A stretch of DNA of 52,011 nucleotides from CAIZGX01 sp044354975 (GTDB lineage Bacteria > Bacteroidota > Bacteroidia > Flavobacteriales_D > Sanyastnellaceae): NCBI GenBank assembly GCA_044354975.1, contig JBIKZA010000010.1, forward strand, positions 1-52,011. The letters run 5' to 3'. This document shows, one piece after another, positions 1 to 9,600 of this stretch. The notes below the pieces were generated by a model. It made no database searches. It was given only the letters and a program-made list of their open reading frames with translations, and was not told the DNA's origin. A program made the position numbers and the translations under genes. The first letter of the stretch is position 1. Each line of letters begins with the position of its first letter.

Positions 1-1219
1 AATTATATTTATCGATGAGATTGATGCGATTGGACGTGCAAGGAGCAAGAATGTAAACTTTGGTGGCAACGATGAGCGCGAGAATACGCTGAATCAGCTG
101 TTAACTGAAATGGATGGGTTCGGAACCAATTCAGGAATTATTATTCTTGCTGCTACGAACCGTGCAGATATTTTAGACAAGGCCTTGATGCGTGCTGGTC
201 GATTTGATCGTCAGATATATGTAGACATGCCTGATGTGAAGGAGCGCGTGCAAATATTTAATGTACACTTGAAGAACGTTAAAACAGATCCTTCTGTCGA
301 TGTGGACTTTTTGGCTCGTCAAACACCAGGATTTTCTGGAGCAGATATAGCCAATATATGTAACGAAGCAGCCCTTATCGCTGCTCGTCACGGCGCAGCA
401 TCGGTAGAACAAAAGGATTTCTTGGCTGCTGTTGATCGTATTATTGGTGGACTTGAAAAGAAGAATAAGATTATTACTCCGAATGAGAAGCGTGCGATTG
501 CTTTCCACGAGGCAGGTCACGCTGTGACATCTTGGTTGTTGGAATACGCCTCACCTTTGGTGAAAGTAACCATTGTTCCAAGAGGAAGATCTTTGGGTGC
601 TGCATGGTATTTACCGGAGGAAAGACAAATCACAACGACTGATCAGATTCTAGATGAAATGTGCGCAACTCTTGGTGGACGTGCTGCAGAGCAAGTTATC
701 TTCGGTAAGATTTCAACGGGTGCTCTTTCCGATTTGGAAAAAGTAACGAAGCAGGCCTATGCCATGGTTGGAATTTACGGACTGAACGATCGCATTGGAA
801 ACTTGAGTTACTACGACTCTTCAGGCGATAACCAGTTTCAAAAACCATACAGCGATGAGACTGCTAGAACTATGGATGAAGAGGTAAGTAAATTGGTGGA
901 AGCTGCTTATCAGCGTGCTCTTCATTTGCTTACAGAGAATCGCGAGAAGTTAGAGGAGTTGGCTCAATTACTCCTAGAAAAAGAAGTGATCTTCAAAGAA
1001 GATCTGGAGAGAATTCTTGGTGTTAGGCCATACATCGATCGTCAAACTCAAATAGATGATGCTGAGACATCGGCTCAATTGGTTAAAGATGCATTGATTG
1101 CAGAAGCGGAAGTTGATGCGACTCTTGTTTCAGAGGAAACTCCCGTTATTGAAGATTCACAGAAGAAAGAAGAAAATTCAGATAGTGAAACACAATCCCA
1201 AGAAACACAGGAGAGTTAG
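1..1219 (+). CDS. ftsH: ATP-dependent zinc metalloprotease FtsH, 5'-truncated
   Basis: This is the C-terminal part (about 405 codons, first complete codon at base 2) of the membrane-anchored AAA+ protease that degrades misfolded and regulatory membrane proteins. The window opens at the Walker B segment (IIFIDEIDAIGR). The second region of homology follows (ATNRADILDKALMRAGRF), then the M41 peptidase domain with the zinc motif HEAGH at bases 506-520 and the downstream Asp in GALSDLEK. The transmembrane N-terminus and Walker A lie outside the window. The last 45 or so residues form an acidic, Gln/Ser/Glu-rich tail, as is common for FtsH. The cdsA start lies 2 bases after the stop, so the two genes are probably co-transcribed. 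The family assignment is essentially certain. Confidence 0.97.
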   Translation, partial: IIFIDEIDAIGRARSKNVNFGGNDERENTLNQLLTEMDGFGTNSGIIILAATNRADILDKALMRAGRFDRQIYVDMPDVKERVQIFNVHLKNVKTDPSVDVDFLARQTPGFSGADIANICNEAALIAARHGAASVEQKDFLAAVDRIIGGLEKKNKIITPNEKRAIAFHEAGHAVTSWLLEYASPLVKVTIVPRGRSLGAAWYLPEERQITTTDQILDEMCATLGGRAAEQVIFGKISTGALSDLEKVTKQAYAMVGIYGLNDRIGNLSYYDSSGDNQFQKPYSDETARTMDEEVSKLVEAAYQRALHLLTENREKLEELAQLLLEKEVIFKEDLERILGVRPYIDRQTQIDDAETSAQLVKDALIAEAEVDATLVSEETPVIEDSQKKEENSDSETQSQETQES

Positions 1220-1221
1220 AT

Positions 1222-2031
1222 TTGAGTAATTTATTATTGAGGTCCTTGGTTGGACTTATTTTTAGTTTAGTTGTGGTGGGCTCTGCTTTTGCAGGGCTTT
1301 TGCCATTTACGCTATTGTTTGGATTTTTCGCTGCAAAGGGTTTTCAGGAATTTGTTCGATTGGTTAATCCGCAAATGAGACGCTTCCAAAGACGCGCAGG
1401 ACTTGGATTAGCCATTCTCCTTTATGTAACAGCCGCTTCCACAATGGTTTATGGAACTGATTGGAGATGGATGTTAATTGTTCCTGTGCTTTGGTTGCTA
1501 TTTATGTCCATTGAAATGATGAAGGTGAGTGCAAGTTTTATACTTGACACTTCCACAATCTTAATGGGTTTTATATATACGGTGCTGCCCTTTTCTCTGC
1601 TCGTCTTTTTAAGTAAAATCAATGGTGACTTTGACGCGCGTCTTCCGTTTGGTTTCTTTTTAATTTTATGGGCAAATGATACAGGGGCTTATCTGATTGG
1701 AAAGTTCTTTGGAAAGCACAAGCTGCTTGAAGCAGTATCTCCTAAAAAAACATGGGAAGGATTGTTTGGAGGAATGACAAGTGCTGTTCTTTCGGGGTAT
1801 TTTCTTTTTTCATTAATGCCCAATTCATTCAGTCGCACGGAGTGGATAGCCATTGCTGTAATTGTCGCGGTTTTTGCCAATATTGGAGATTTAATCGAAT
1901 CTCAAATTAAGCGTATTAAAGGGGTGAAAGATTCCGGAAAATTGCTCCCTGGACACGGAGGAGTATTGGATCGTTTTGATGGATTGCTCATTGCACTTCC
2001 GCTTGTAATAATTTATTTGATAATTTTTTGA
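1222..2031 (+). CDS. cdsA: Phosphatidate cytidylyltransferase CdsA
   Basis: The enzyme makes CDP-diacylglycerol from phosphatidic acid and CTP, the entry step to membrane phospholipids. The protein has 269 residues with about eight hydrophobic segments. Near the C-terminus it carries the CdsA signature: SQIKRIKGVKDSGKLLPGHG directly followed by GVLDRFD, containing the K-D and the H-G-G...D-R-x-D residues. Translation must start at TTG 1222, because the next in-frame Met (in PQMRRF) falls well inside the protein. It sits 2 bases after ftsH and 1 base before the phosphatidylserine decarboxylase gene, so two steps of phosphatidylethanolamine synthesis are adjacent. Conserved residues are intact. 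Confidence 0.96.
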   Translation: MSNLLLRSLVGLIFSLVVVGSAFAGLLPFTLLFGFFAAKGFQEFVRLVNPQMRRFQRRAGLGLAILLYVTAASTMVYGTDWRWMLIVPVLWLLFMSIEMMKVSASFILDTSTILMGFIYTVLPFSLLVFLSKINGDFDARLPFGFFLILWANDTGAYLIGKFFGKHKLLEAVSPKKTWEGLFGGMTSAVLSGYFLFSLMPNSFSRTEWIAIAVIVAVFANIGDLIESQIKRIKGVKDSGKLLPGHGGVLDRFDGLLIALPLVIIYLIIF

Positions 2032-2032
2032 A

Positions 2033-2689
2033 ATGACAATACATAAAGAAGGTTTTAAAATTTTAGGTGGAACCCTTTTGATTTCCACAATGCTTGTTGG
2101 AGGTGCATTTTTGCTATTTGATACAGCGTTAATTTGGATATTAACAGCTATTGCATGTGGAATTGTATTCTCTCTTTTTTTGCAATTTTTCCGTTTGCCA
2201 CATCGTGTGAATCGTGCGAATGAAAATGAATTGGTCGCACCGTGTGATGGAAAGGTAGTGGTTATTGAAGAGGTAGAAGAACCTGAATATTTTCAAGGGA
2301 AGAGAATACAAGTATCCATCTTTATGTCTCCATTGAATGTTCATGCGAATTGGACGCCATGTTCAGGCGAGGTGAAATATTTCAGATATCACCCAGGTCT
2401 TTTTTTAGTTGCTTGGCATCCGAAGAGTAGCACTGAGAACGAGCGCACCACAGTAGTTGTAGAGCACGCACCGGGTAAAGATATATTGCTGCGTCAGGTT
2501 GCTGGTGCAGTAGCACGAAGAATTGTATGGTACGTGAATGCTGGAGACAAGCTGAAGACAAATGATCAGTTTGGTTTTATTAAATTCGGTAGTCGTGTTG
2601 ATTTGTACTTTCCTTTGGGAACTGAGATTATAGCGAATATTGATGATTTAACAAAGGGAAATGAAACGGTAATTGCGCGTTGGAAGTAA
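2033..2689 (+). CDS. psd: Phosphatidylserine decarboxylase family protein (short form)
   Basis: The enzyme converts phosphatidylserine to phosphatidylethanolamine, the main Bacteroidota phospholipid. The protein has 218 residues, matching the short bacterial/archaeal class rather than the roughly 320-residue E. coli form. Two hydrophobic segments occupy about residues 10-55. The core holds APCDGKVV, NVHANWTP and the self-cleavage region GFIKFGSRVDLYFP; its Gly-Ser is where the pyruvoyl group forms in this family. It starts at ATG 2033, one base after the cdsA stop, in what looks like an ftsH-cdsA-psd transcription unit. A two-way terminator follows 15 bases after the stop. Confidence 0.94.
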   Translation: MTIHKEGFKILGGTLLISTMLVGGAFLLFDTALIWILTAIACGIVFSLFLQFFRLPHRVNRANENELVAPCDGKVVVIEEVEEPEYFQGKRIQVSIFMSPLNVHANWTPCSGEVKYFRYHPGLFLVAWHPKSSTENERTTVVVEHAPGKDILLRQVAGAVARRIVWYVNAGDKLKTNDQFGFIKFGSRVDLYFPLGTEIIANIDDLTKGNETVIARWK

Positions 2690-2703
2690 TAAGAATTGAG
2701 TGT

Positions 2704-2738
2704 AAAAAAAAAGGTCTGAATTTTCAGACCTTTTTTTT
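2704..2738. terminator. Bidirectional rho-independent terminator
   Basis: An A-run (2704-2712) precedes an inverted repeat, GGTCTGAA (2713-2720) and TTCAGACC (2723-2730), followed by a run of eight T (2731-2738). It lies between convergent genes (psd and the DUF1573 gene), and the flanking A and T runs let it work in both directions. Confidence 0.93.
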
Positions 2739-2753
2739 AAGCTTGATTATTTC

Positions 2754-3215
2754 TTAGTTGTTTGGAGCACCACCTTGCTCTTTTACCGGAGCACCACCTG
2801 GTGTGCCTGGAGCTGGAGCATTTGGATCTGCTTCAACATTTCCTTTGATACGCACAACTTTAACAGGCTCGTTCACCGCGTTAGAGTTGATGGTTATTGA
2901 TTTGTTAATTGGACCAGGACGTTTTGTATCATACTTTACTTGAATCATTGAAGATCCGCCTGGAAGAATTGGAGTCGTGTCACATGTTGGAACCGTGCAT
3001 CCACAAGAACCTTTGCACTTGCTTAACGTTAAGGGCTCAGTTCCTGAATTTGTTACTTTGAATTCACACGCACCATTTCCACCGAAGGCAACAGTTGCAT
3101 AATCGTGAACTTCTTTATCAACGGTAATGGCCGGACCAGTTACCAATTGAGTTTGAGCGTTTGCCGAAATTGCAAAACCAATTGCAATGGCGAAAGATAA
3201 AATTACTTTTTTCAT
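2754..3215 (-). CDS. DUF1573 secreted protein with four-cysteine motif
   Basis: This 153-residue protein has an N-terminal signal peptide (MKKVILSFAIAIGFAISANA, then Q). A DUF1573 domain follows; this is an Ig-like, ASH/MSP-type fold common in Bacteroidota periplasmic or surface proteins, with no assigned enzymatic activity. The core motif is C-K-G-S-C-G-C-T-V-P-T-C-D, with four cysteines in thirteen residues. The last 25 residues are rich in Pro, Gly and Ala. The gene upstream on the same strand, 18 bases away, encodes a paralogue with the same motif, and the 2000-residue surface protein lies upstream of that, so the three may form one unit. The function is unknown; metal binding or disulfide chemistry by the cysteines is an inference. 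Confidence 0.88.
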   Translation of the reverse strand: MKKVILSFAIAIGFAISANAQTQLVTGPAITVDKEVHDYATVAFGGNGACEFKVTNSGTEPLTLSKCKGSCGCTVPTCDTTPILPGGSSMIQVKYDTKRPGPINKSITINSNAVNEPVKVVRIKGNVEADPNAPAPGTPGGAPVKEQGGAPNN

Positions 3216-3233
3216 ACTATTCTGTTTTTCTAA

Positions 3234-3644
3234 TTATTCGATGACTTCACCTTTGATGGTTAATACTGTTGGTTTTGCTTCTGGATTATTCCAGTTAACC
3301 ATGACTGTTTTGGTAAATGGGCCCATTCTGTTTGTATCGTAGTGAACAGTGATGGCAACACTTTTTCCTGGTTCAATGGTTGTGTTAGGGTCACACTTTG
3401 GAGTGGTGCATCCGCAAGATCCTTGACAAGAGCTGATGATCAGATTTTGATCTCCAGTGTTAGATAATTCGAATGTACAATTACCATCAGAACCTTTTTT
3501 AACTTGACCGTAGTTGTTTTCCATTTTATCAGGAGTTAACATAGGTGCACCAAAAGTTGTGATTTTTCCAGGCTGCGCTTCAGCACATCCAGCAAGCCCT
3601 AAGAAGAAGGCCACTGCAGCAAAAAGGGTAAAATTGATTTTCAT
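3234..3644 (-). CDS. DUF1573 lipoprotein, paralogue of the next gene downstream
   Basis: This 136-residue protein has a lipoprotein signal: a hydrophobic stretch ends in LAGC at about residues 17-20, so Cys20 is the probable lipidated residue. The DUF1573 domain contains C-Q-G-S-C-G-C-T-T-P-K-C-D, the same C-x-G-S-C-G-C-T-x-P-x-C-D pattern as the neighbour at 2754-3215. Apart from the motif the two share only moderate similarity, consistent with an old tandem duplication. One paralogue appears membrane-anchored and the other soluble or surface-released. The gene lies 47 bases downstream of the large surface protein gene. A weak promoter-like box (gAtaTTTG on the minus strand, 3664-3671) precedes it. 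The role is unknown. Confidence 0.88.
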   Translation of the reverse strand: MKINFTLFAAVAFFLGLAGCAEAQPGKITTFGAPMLTPDKMENNYGQVKKGSDGNCTFELSNTGDQNLIISSCQGSCGCTTPKCDPNTTIEPGKSVAITVHYDTNRMGPFTKTVMVNWNNPEAKPTVLTIKGEVIE

Positions 3645-3691
3645 ATTATTTATTGTAAGTTTTCAAATATCGGTTAGAATTTTTAAAATCC

Positions 3692-6600
3692 CTAGTGGTT
3701 AACTAAAAGCGTGCCACTTCGATGTATTTTATTAGAGGTTTCAGTAATTGTATACATTCCATTCGAAAAACATGCGGTGTTAATCGTTCTGACTTTGCCT
3801 GTGCTGGATTCTCTGAATATAAGTCTTCCTTGCGTATCTCTTATTTCAAGCGTGCTTGCGGGCAAAAGTCCGGTAATATTAAGGATGTCTTGAGTAGGGT
3901 TAGGATAAAGTTTGAAAGAAACATTTGTCTCTTCAAAGGTTGAAGTCAAAAATGAATTAGCCGAACACCCGAATTCGTTGATGTAGTCACATGAGAAGAA
4001 TTGGCCCAAAGTATCTGCAACACTTATTAAGGAATCTATCGTTAATGTTCCATCGATGATCCACGTGACATTGTCTTGATTTGCGCAATTTGCGCAGGTG
4101 ACCAAGTCGTTTTCAAATACTAATTGCGGCACTGACCCTCCGTTAACTGTGATTGATGTGGCGGGACTGTTTGCGCTTGAATTTCCAAGCATACATGTTA
4201 AATAAGGCGAATATGTGTTTGCTGAAGTGTAATTGAAATCATAGGTTTCGAGATACGAAAGAGGAATATTACCGTTACCGTTTCCTAAGAAAAGTTCGCA
4301 AGAAAGTCCGTTAATATAATCTGTTGTATTCACAAATGAAGCGAGTAATACCGCACAACCTTCACTTGGGCTGAAATTAAACGAAGGCTGAATTACGAGA
4401 ATTGGAGCCGATATTTCAGATGCACAGCCTTGGGATGAAACAGACTGTGCGGTATAGTATCCATTTTGATAAATGCCGGATTGCAAAGTGCCAACAACTG
4501 AAGTGCCTTGAGCGAAAGGACTATTGTCTAAGTAATATTGTGTAGCAAGTCCAGCGCAATTAGAACATAGGACAGCTCCGTATGCTGAAGTAAGCAGAGG
4601 TGCGGGTGCATTAGGAAATACTGTAACATTGGGCCCATTGGCTGTGAAGGTTGCGCCATCGAGAGTACATGAAATCGAAGTGGTGTAAGCTCCGTCAATG
4701 GAGTAGTTCAACGTATTGGAATTATTCAGCCCGTAATCTATTCCGCTGGTCTGAAGCACGCAAGTCATACCATCAAACGAAGGCGTTGTGTTCGTCGCTT
4801 GAACGCTTAATGGTCCGCATCCTTCGTTAGAACTAAGGGTAAACGAAGGGAAGATTTGAAGAAGACTATCAGTGCTTACTGTGCAACCGAATTCGTTGGT
4901 TATGGTTCCGAAGAAATAACCACTTAGACTGCTTGTTCCAATATTCAAAGGATTGGTGTTTATGTTCAAGCTTGTGCCATTGAGAGTCCAGACAATTGAA
5001 TTGTTCGCTGGTAAATTGTTTGCCGATATAAATCCAGCGTTGTAGCTCAAGGAGCTAGGTGTTGGGTTAGGAAATACAGTGATAACGGAATCGCTGAAAG
5101 TTGCGGAAACACTACCAATCGAACAAGTCATTTCAGGAGCGTAATTACCCGGGTCGTTGTAGTTCAATTGAGCCGTTATATTGAATGGAGTAATGGCCCC
5201 ACCAATTCCGTCTGCAATGCTGCAAGTCATTCCGTTTAATGGATCTGTTGTGTTTGAAAGCACTGCCACCAATGGTACGCAACCTTCTCCAACAACAACA
5301 CTGTAATTCGGTTGAATGACAAGCAAAGGTTCACTTGTTGATTCGCAGCCGTTAACATCTGTGTAGGTTGCAGTGTAGTATCCATTGTCAAAAATTCCAT
5401 TGATGAATGTTGAAATGGAATTGGTAGATACATTCAGATTGTTTCCATCTAAATCCCATGAGATAGCGTATCCCAGTGAATTGTTCACAGCGCTGACTTC
5501 ACCAAAAATGGATGAAATTACCGGGACTATGGGGTGACTATAGACCGTAATAGGATCCAAAATAAATGTGTTCGAATAAACTCCTGAATAGCAGTAAAGT
5601 GTAGGTTGAAAGATACCGGGGTCATTAAAGGTGAATTCCAAAGTAGAATCTATTGGCATATAGTCAAGGCCGGGAAGAAGAATTTCGCATTGGATTCCCT
5701 CCGGCATGGAAGTGTTATTTATAAAGGTTGTGGTAAGTGGATAACATCCAGAGCTTACACTTGTGGTTGCGTTAATCTCAAGAACGAAATAATACCCAGT
5801 ATCGGAAGTACATCCGAATTCGTTCGTGTAAACGGCAGCGTAACTTCCGTTTTGTAAATTGTTATTGAAGTACGTGTTGATGCCTTGAGCCGATGAGCTA
5901 ACATCTAGGGGTGTTCCGTTCAGGAACCACTGAATGTCGTATCCATTGTTGTTGTTCACGTGAACGATATACGCATTGTAATTTAAAACCGGTGTTTCTG
6001 GAAGGGCGGAACTCTCAATAATTGGATTGTTTAACGAATAATAATTGTTTCCAAAAGCAGTACACACTTCAACTGCTGTAAAATTATCGGTTGTTCCCAT
6101 AGAATAATTGTAAGGAGAAGTATAATTATTTCCGGGGTCATTTGAGTTTTCGAAATAACAATCAAGTGTTTGGTTTGAAATAGTTGTGTTTTCAAAAACA
6201 ACTTCAGTCGTTCCGCAATACGAGGTTTGTAATGCGGAGTATGTTGGAATAACGAAATAAACTGAGTCGGTGTATGTAATACAGCCGAATTCGTTAATCA
6301 AGCGAACTTGATAGAATCCATCGGTGCTGTAATCAACAGATGCATCAATCGTAGCTTCAGCATAACCAATAGTATTTTGATTGAAAACCCATTCAAACGA
6401 ATCTGCAGCGTCATACACTAAGGTTATTTCAGGAAAGGTCAGTTCGAGATTGCCTGGACTTGGAAGCGATGCGACCAAAAATGTGTCTGTATTTGCAATT
6501 GATATTTCGTTGCCTTGAAAGTACGTCAGTTGAATGGAGTAATTACCGGGGGAAGTATAAACGTGATCATAAGTTTGAGAGCAATAATTAAGCACTGTAC

Positions 6601-9600
6601 CATCCCCAAAGTCAATTACGCAAGAATCGGATGGGAAGAGTTGTGTTTGATTATAGGCAGTTATTGTATCGAACAAACACACGATTGATTCTGAAACAGA
6701 GATTGCTGCTTCGTTGTATTCACAGCTGAAGTCATTCGTATTTGCCGTTGGATCATAATTATTGGAAAACGGATCTGTGCAACCGAAGAAAATACAACTA
6801 AAGTTGTTTGTGTTGGCTAGCGGGTTGTAGTTATCTGACGCTGGATCTGTGCATCCGAGAATGATACAAGATCCATTGTCTTGATTCGCTAAGGGATTGT
6901 AATTTGAGGCGATAGGGTTGGTGCAGCCGAGAACAATGCATGTGAGATCTATTCCATTGCAGTCTTCGTCTATTCCATTTCCACATATTTCAATTGCACC
7001 TGCGTTTACGTTTGTATTGCCGTCATTGCAGTCTCCGAGAACCCCTCCAATCGTGGTGTAATTGATTCCTTGAGAAGAACAAGCGCTAAGAGAGGAAAGG
7101 TAATATCCGTCATGATCCGCATCAAGATAGTAAGTCAGAAAAACAAGTTCTTCATTAATAAGGTTGTTACAATTGTCGTCAATTCCATTGCAAATTTCAA
7201 CGGCATTTGGATGAATAGATGCATTTGAATTGTTGCAATCGGTGTTGTTAGTAATGTAGCCAGTACCTAACGAAATGCATGAGTTCGTTGCGGACCCCGC
7301 ACCGTAGCCGTCGTTATCACTATCCACGTAATAATTTATAAATGACAAGCCGTCGTCTATTAGAGCGTTGCAGTTGTCGTCTATTCCATTGCAAATTTCT
7401 GCTCCGAATGGCTTAATAGCAGGGTTGTTATTATTGCAATCGAAGTTGTTAGTTACGTAACTATTTCCTAAAGGAATACAAGAAGATTGCGCTGTGCCTG
7501 CTCCGTAGCCATCGAAATCTGAATCGATGTAATAATTCACAAACACGAGCCCTTCATTAATTTGTCCGTTACAGTTATCATCTACTGTATTACAGATTTC
7601 TATTGCAGTGGGTTTGATAATTGCACTCGCATCATTGCAATCGGTATTGTTTAGAACATACCCTACCACTGTTACACATGAACTTTGACTTAGGTTTGGA
7701 TTTCCAAATCCATCTAAGTCGGCATCTGCATAATAAGTTGTGAAAGCGATGCCTTCATTAATCTGTCCGTTGCAATTGTCGTCAATGGTGTTGCAAATTT
7801 CTGTCGCTGTCGGGCGAACGTTCGCATTGTTGTCGTTGCAGTCCGTTGAGTTCGTTACATATCCCGCAAGAACGACACAAGATGATTGCGAAACCATAGG
7901 ATTTCCGAATCCATCCACATCGGCATCTGCATAATACGTAATGGGCAGAATGCAACTTCCATCATTCACTGTTGCAATAGCCGAATAATTGCAAGCCGTG
8001 GTAATGGTGCAACCATTTACAAAACAGGATCCGTCATACCAAGTTGCATTTGCATTGTAATTGGAAGACCCTGAGTAAATGCATCCTGGAATGTCACAAG
8101 ATCCATCGTCGATATTAGCAGTTGAGAGGAAGTTATTAGCGAGTGGATTTGTGCAGCCCGGAGTTTGCGCTGCGGTAAATAAATTCATGCGCACAACAGG
8201 CATTTTCGCCATGAACGACCAAGCATTGCTTTCAGGGTAACGCACGAAACTGGTTTGTTCAATGGCAGTGCCACTTCTGCAAACTTTGAGCGCTTGGGTG
8301 CCGACAGTATTTCCAACCATAACAATGTAGACGCTGTCGGCGTATAATGTTAGCGGTGTTGGTAACTGAAGCGTAATGAGTTTTTGTTGTCCGAGGGCAT
8401 TGATATCCCAAGCATTAACGGGATACGTTACGGACGTTGCTTGTAGATCCGTGTAATCGTTTTTGTAAATCTTCGCTTGCACTATCGTGCCTATTGCGGT
8501 TCCTGGTCCAACAGCAACAGCGATGGATGTGCACTTAACGGTATTGGATCTTCCTTCGAAAATATTTCCCACTTGATAAGCCTGACCTGCGTACAAGCCG
8601 CTTGGAGTAAATTCGTCTTCCATTGGACCTTCGTCGCGAGCATATTCGTAATCCGTTATGTAGTAATCCAGCGTGTCTTTGTTGTTGCTAGGGGCTTCGT
8701 CGGTTTGTGTTTGATTGATTTGATAAGTAATTCTGTAATACCCTGTAGTTACGCTACTAGGTGTGAATCCGGTAGTTAGTGTATAAGTGGCTGTGGCACC
8801 GGCAACAACATCTGAGTTAGCTGTTGTTGTCTGGTTGTACAGTGCGGCATTGGCGGCGTTCAGTACCTTCACGTTAAGATTAGAGGCCGTTTGTGTGGCA
8901 CTTCCGATATTCGTTGCTTTTGCGTTGAATTTGAAAGGGACCAGCATCGTTTTTGGATAACGATCGTAAGGCAAATCATGAAAATCATTCGGAGGGACAG
9001 GCGATGTATTTCCGAAGGTGGTATAGCGGGTGTTATTTAGGGCAAGGTTATTAATACTTGGTTTAAAAACAGTTATGTCATCAATAGCCCAGGAGTAATA
9101 GCTTCCGGAATATAAAAAACGAAGTTTAACATTTGCTTGTCCAATAGCCCCAGATGGAAATGTTGCCGATTTCCATTCTGCCGTAGCTCCAGGAAAATCA
9201 GATTGAGTAAGCAGATCTATCCAAGTGGTTCCATTGTTAATGGAGTATTGAACTTTTATTGTAGAGCTGTAATTTCTGAATTGTTGCTGATAGGTGACCA
9301 CGGCTCCGGTTACTCCGGTTAATGAAAAAGAGTTTGAAATGAGCCACGCAGTGTGAGGACCTGGGTCAGGACCAGTTCCGAATCCGCCGCATTGATTGTC
9401 GTTATCGTCCCAATAATTCGAATCGAAAATCATGAACCCATTGCCTTGGGAAACGGAATTGAAGGCAGAACTTCCCCCTGCACATGAACCTCGCGAGGTA
9501 ATTGCACTGCTCGGAACAGTGCTAGGACCTCGGTATTCCCAAACACCAATATTCGAAGTACTTCCGTTTGTCCAGGTGGAAGGAAGACCTCCTGAAAAAT

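Noticed and set aside
6720..8165. The repeats as a CRISPR array or as a sign of recombination.
   Set aside because: They are coding repeats in one intact frame, diverged at DNA level, with no constant repeat/spacer structure.
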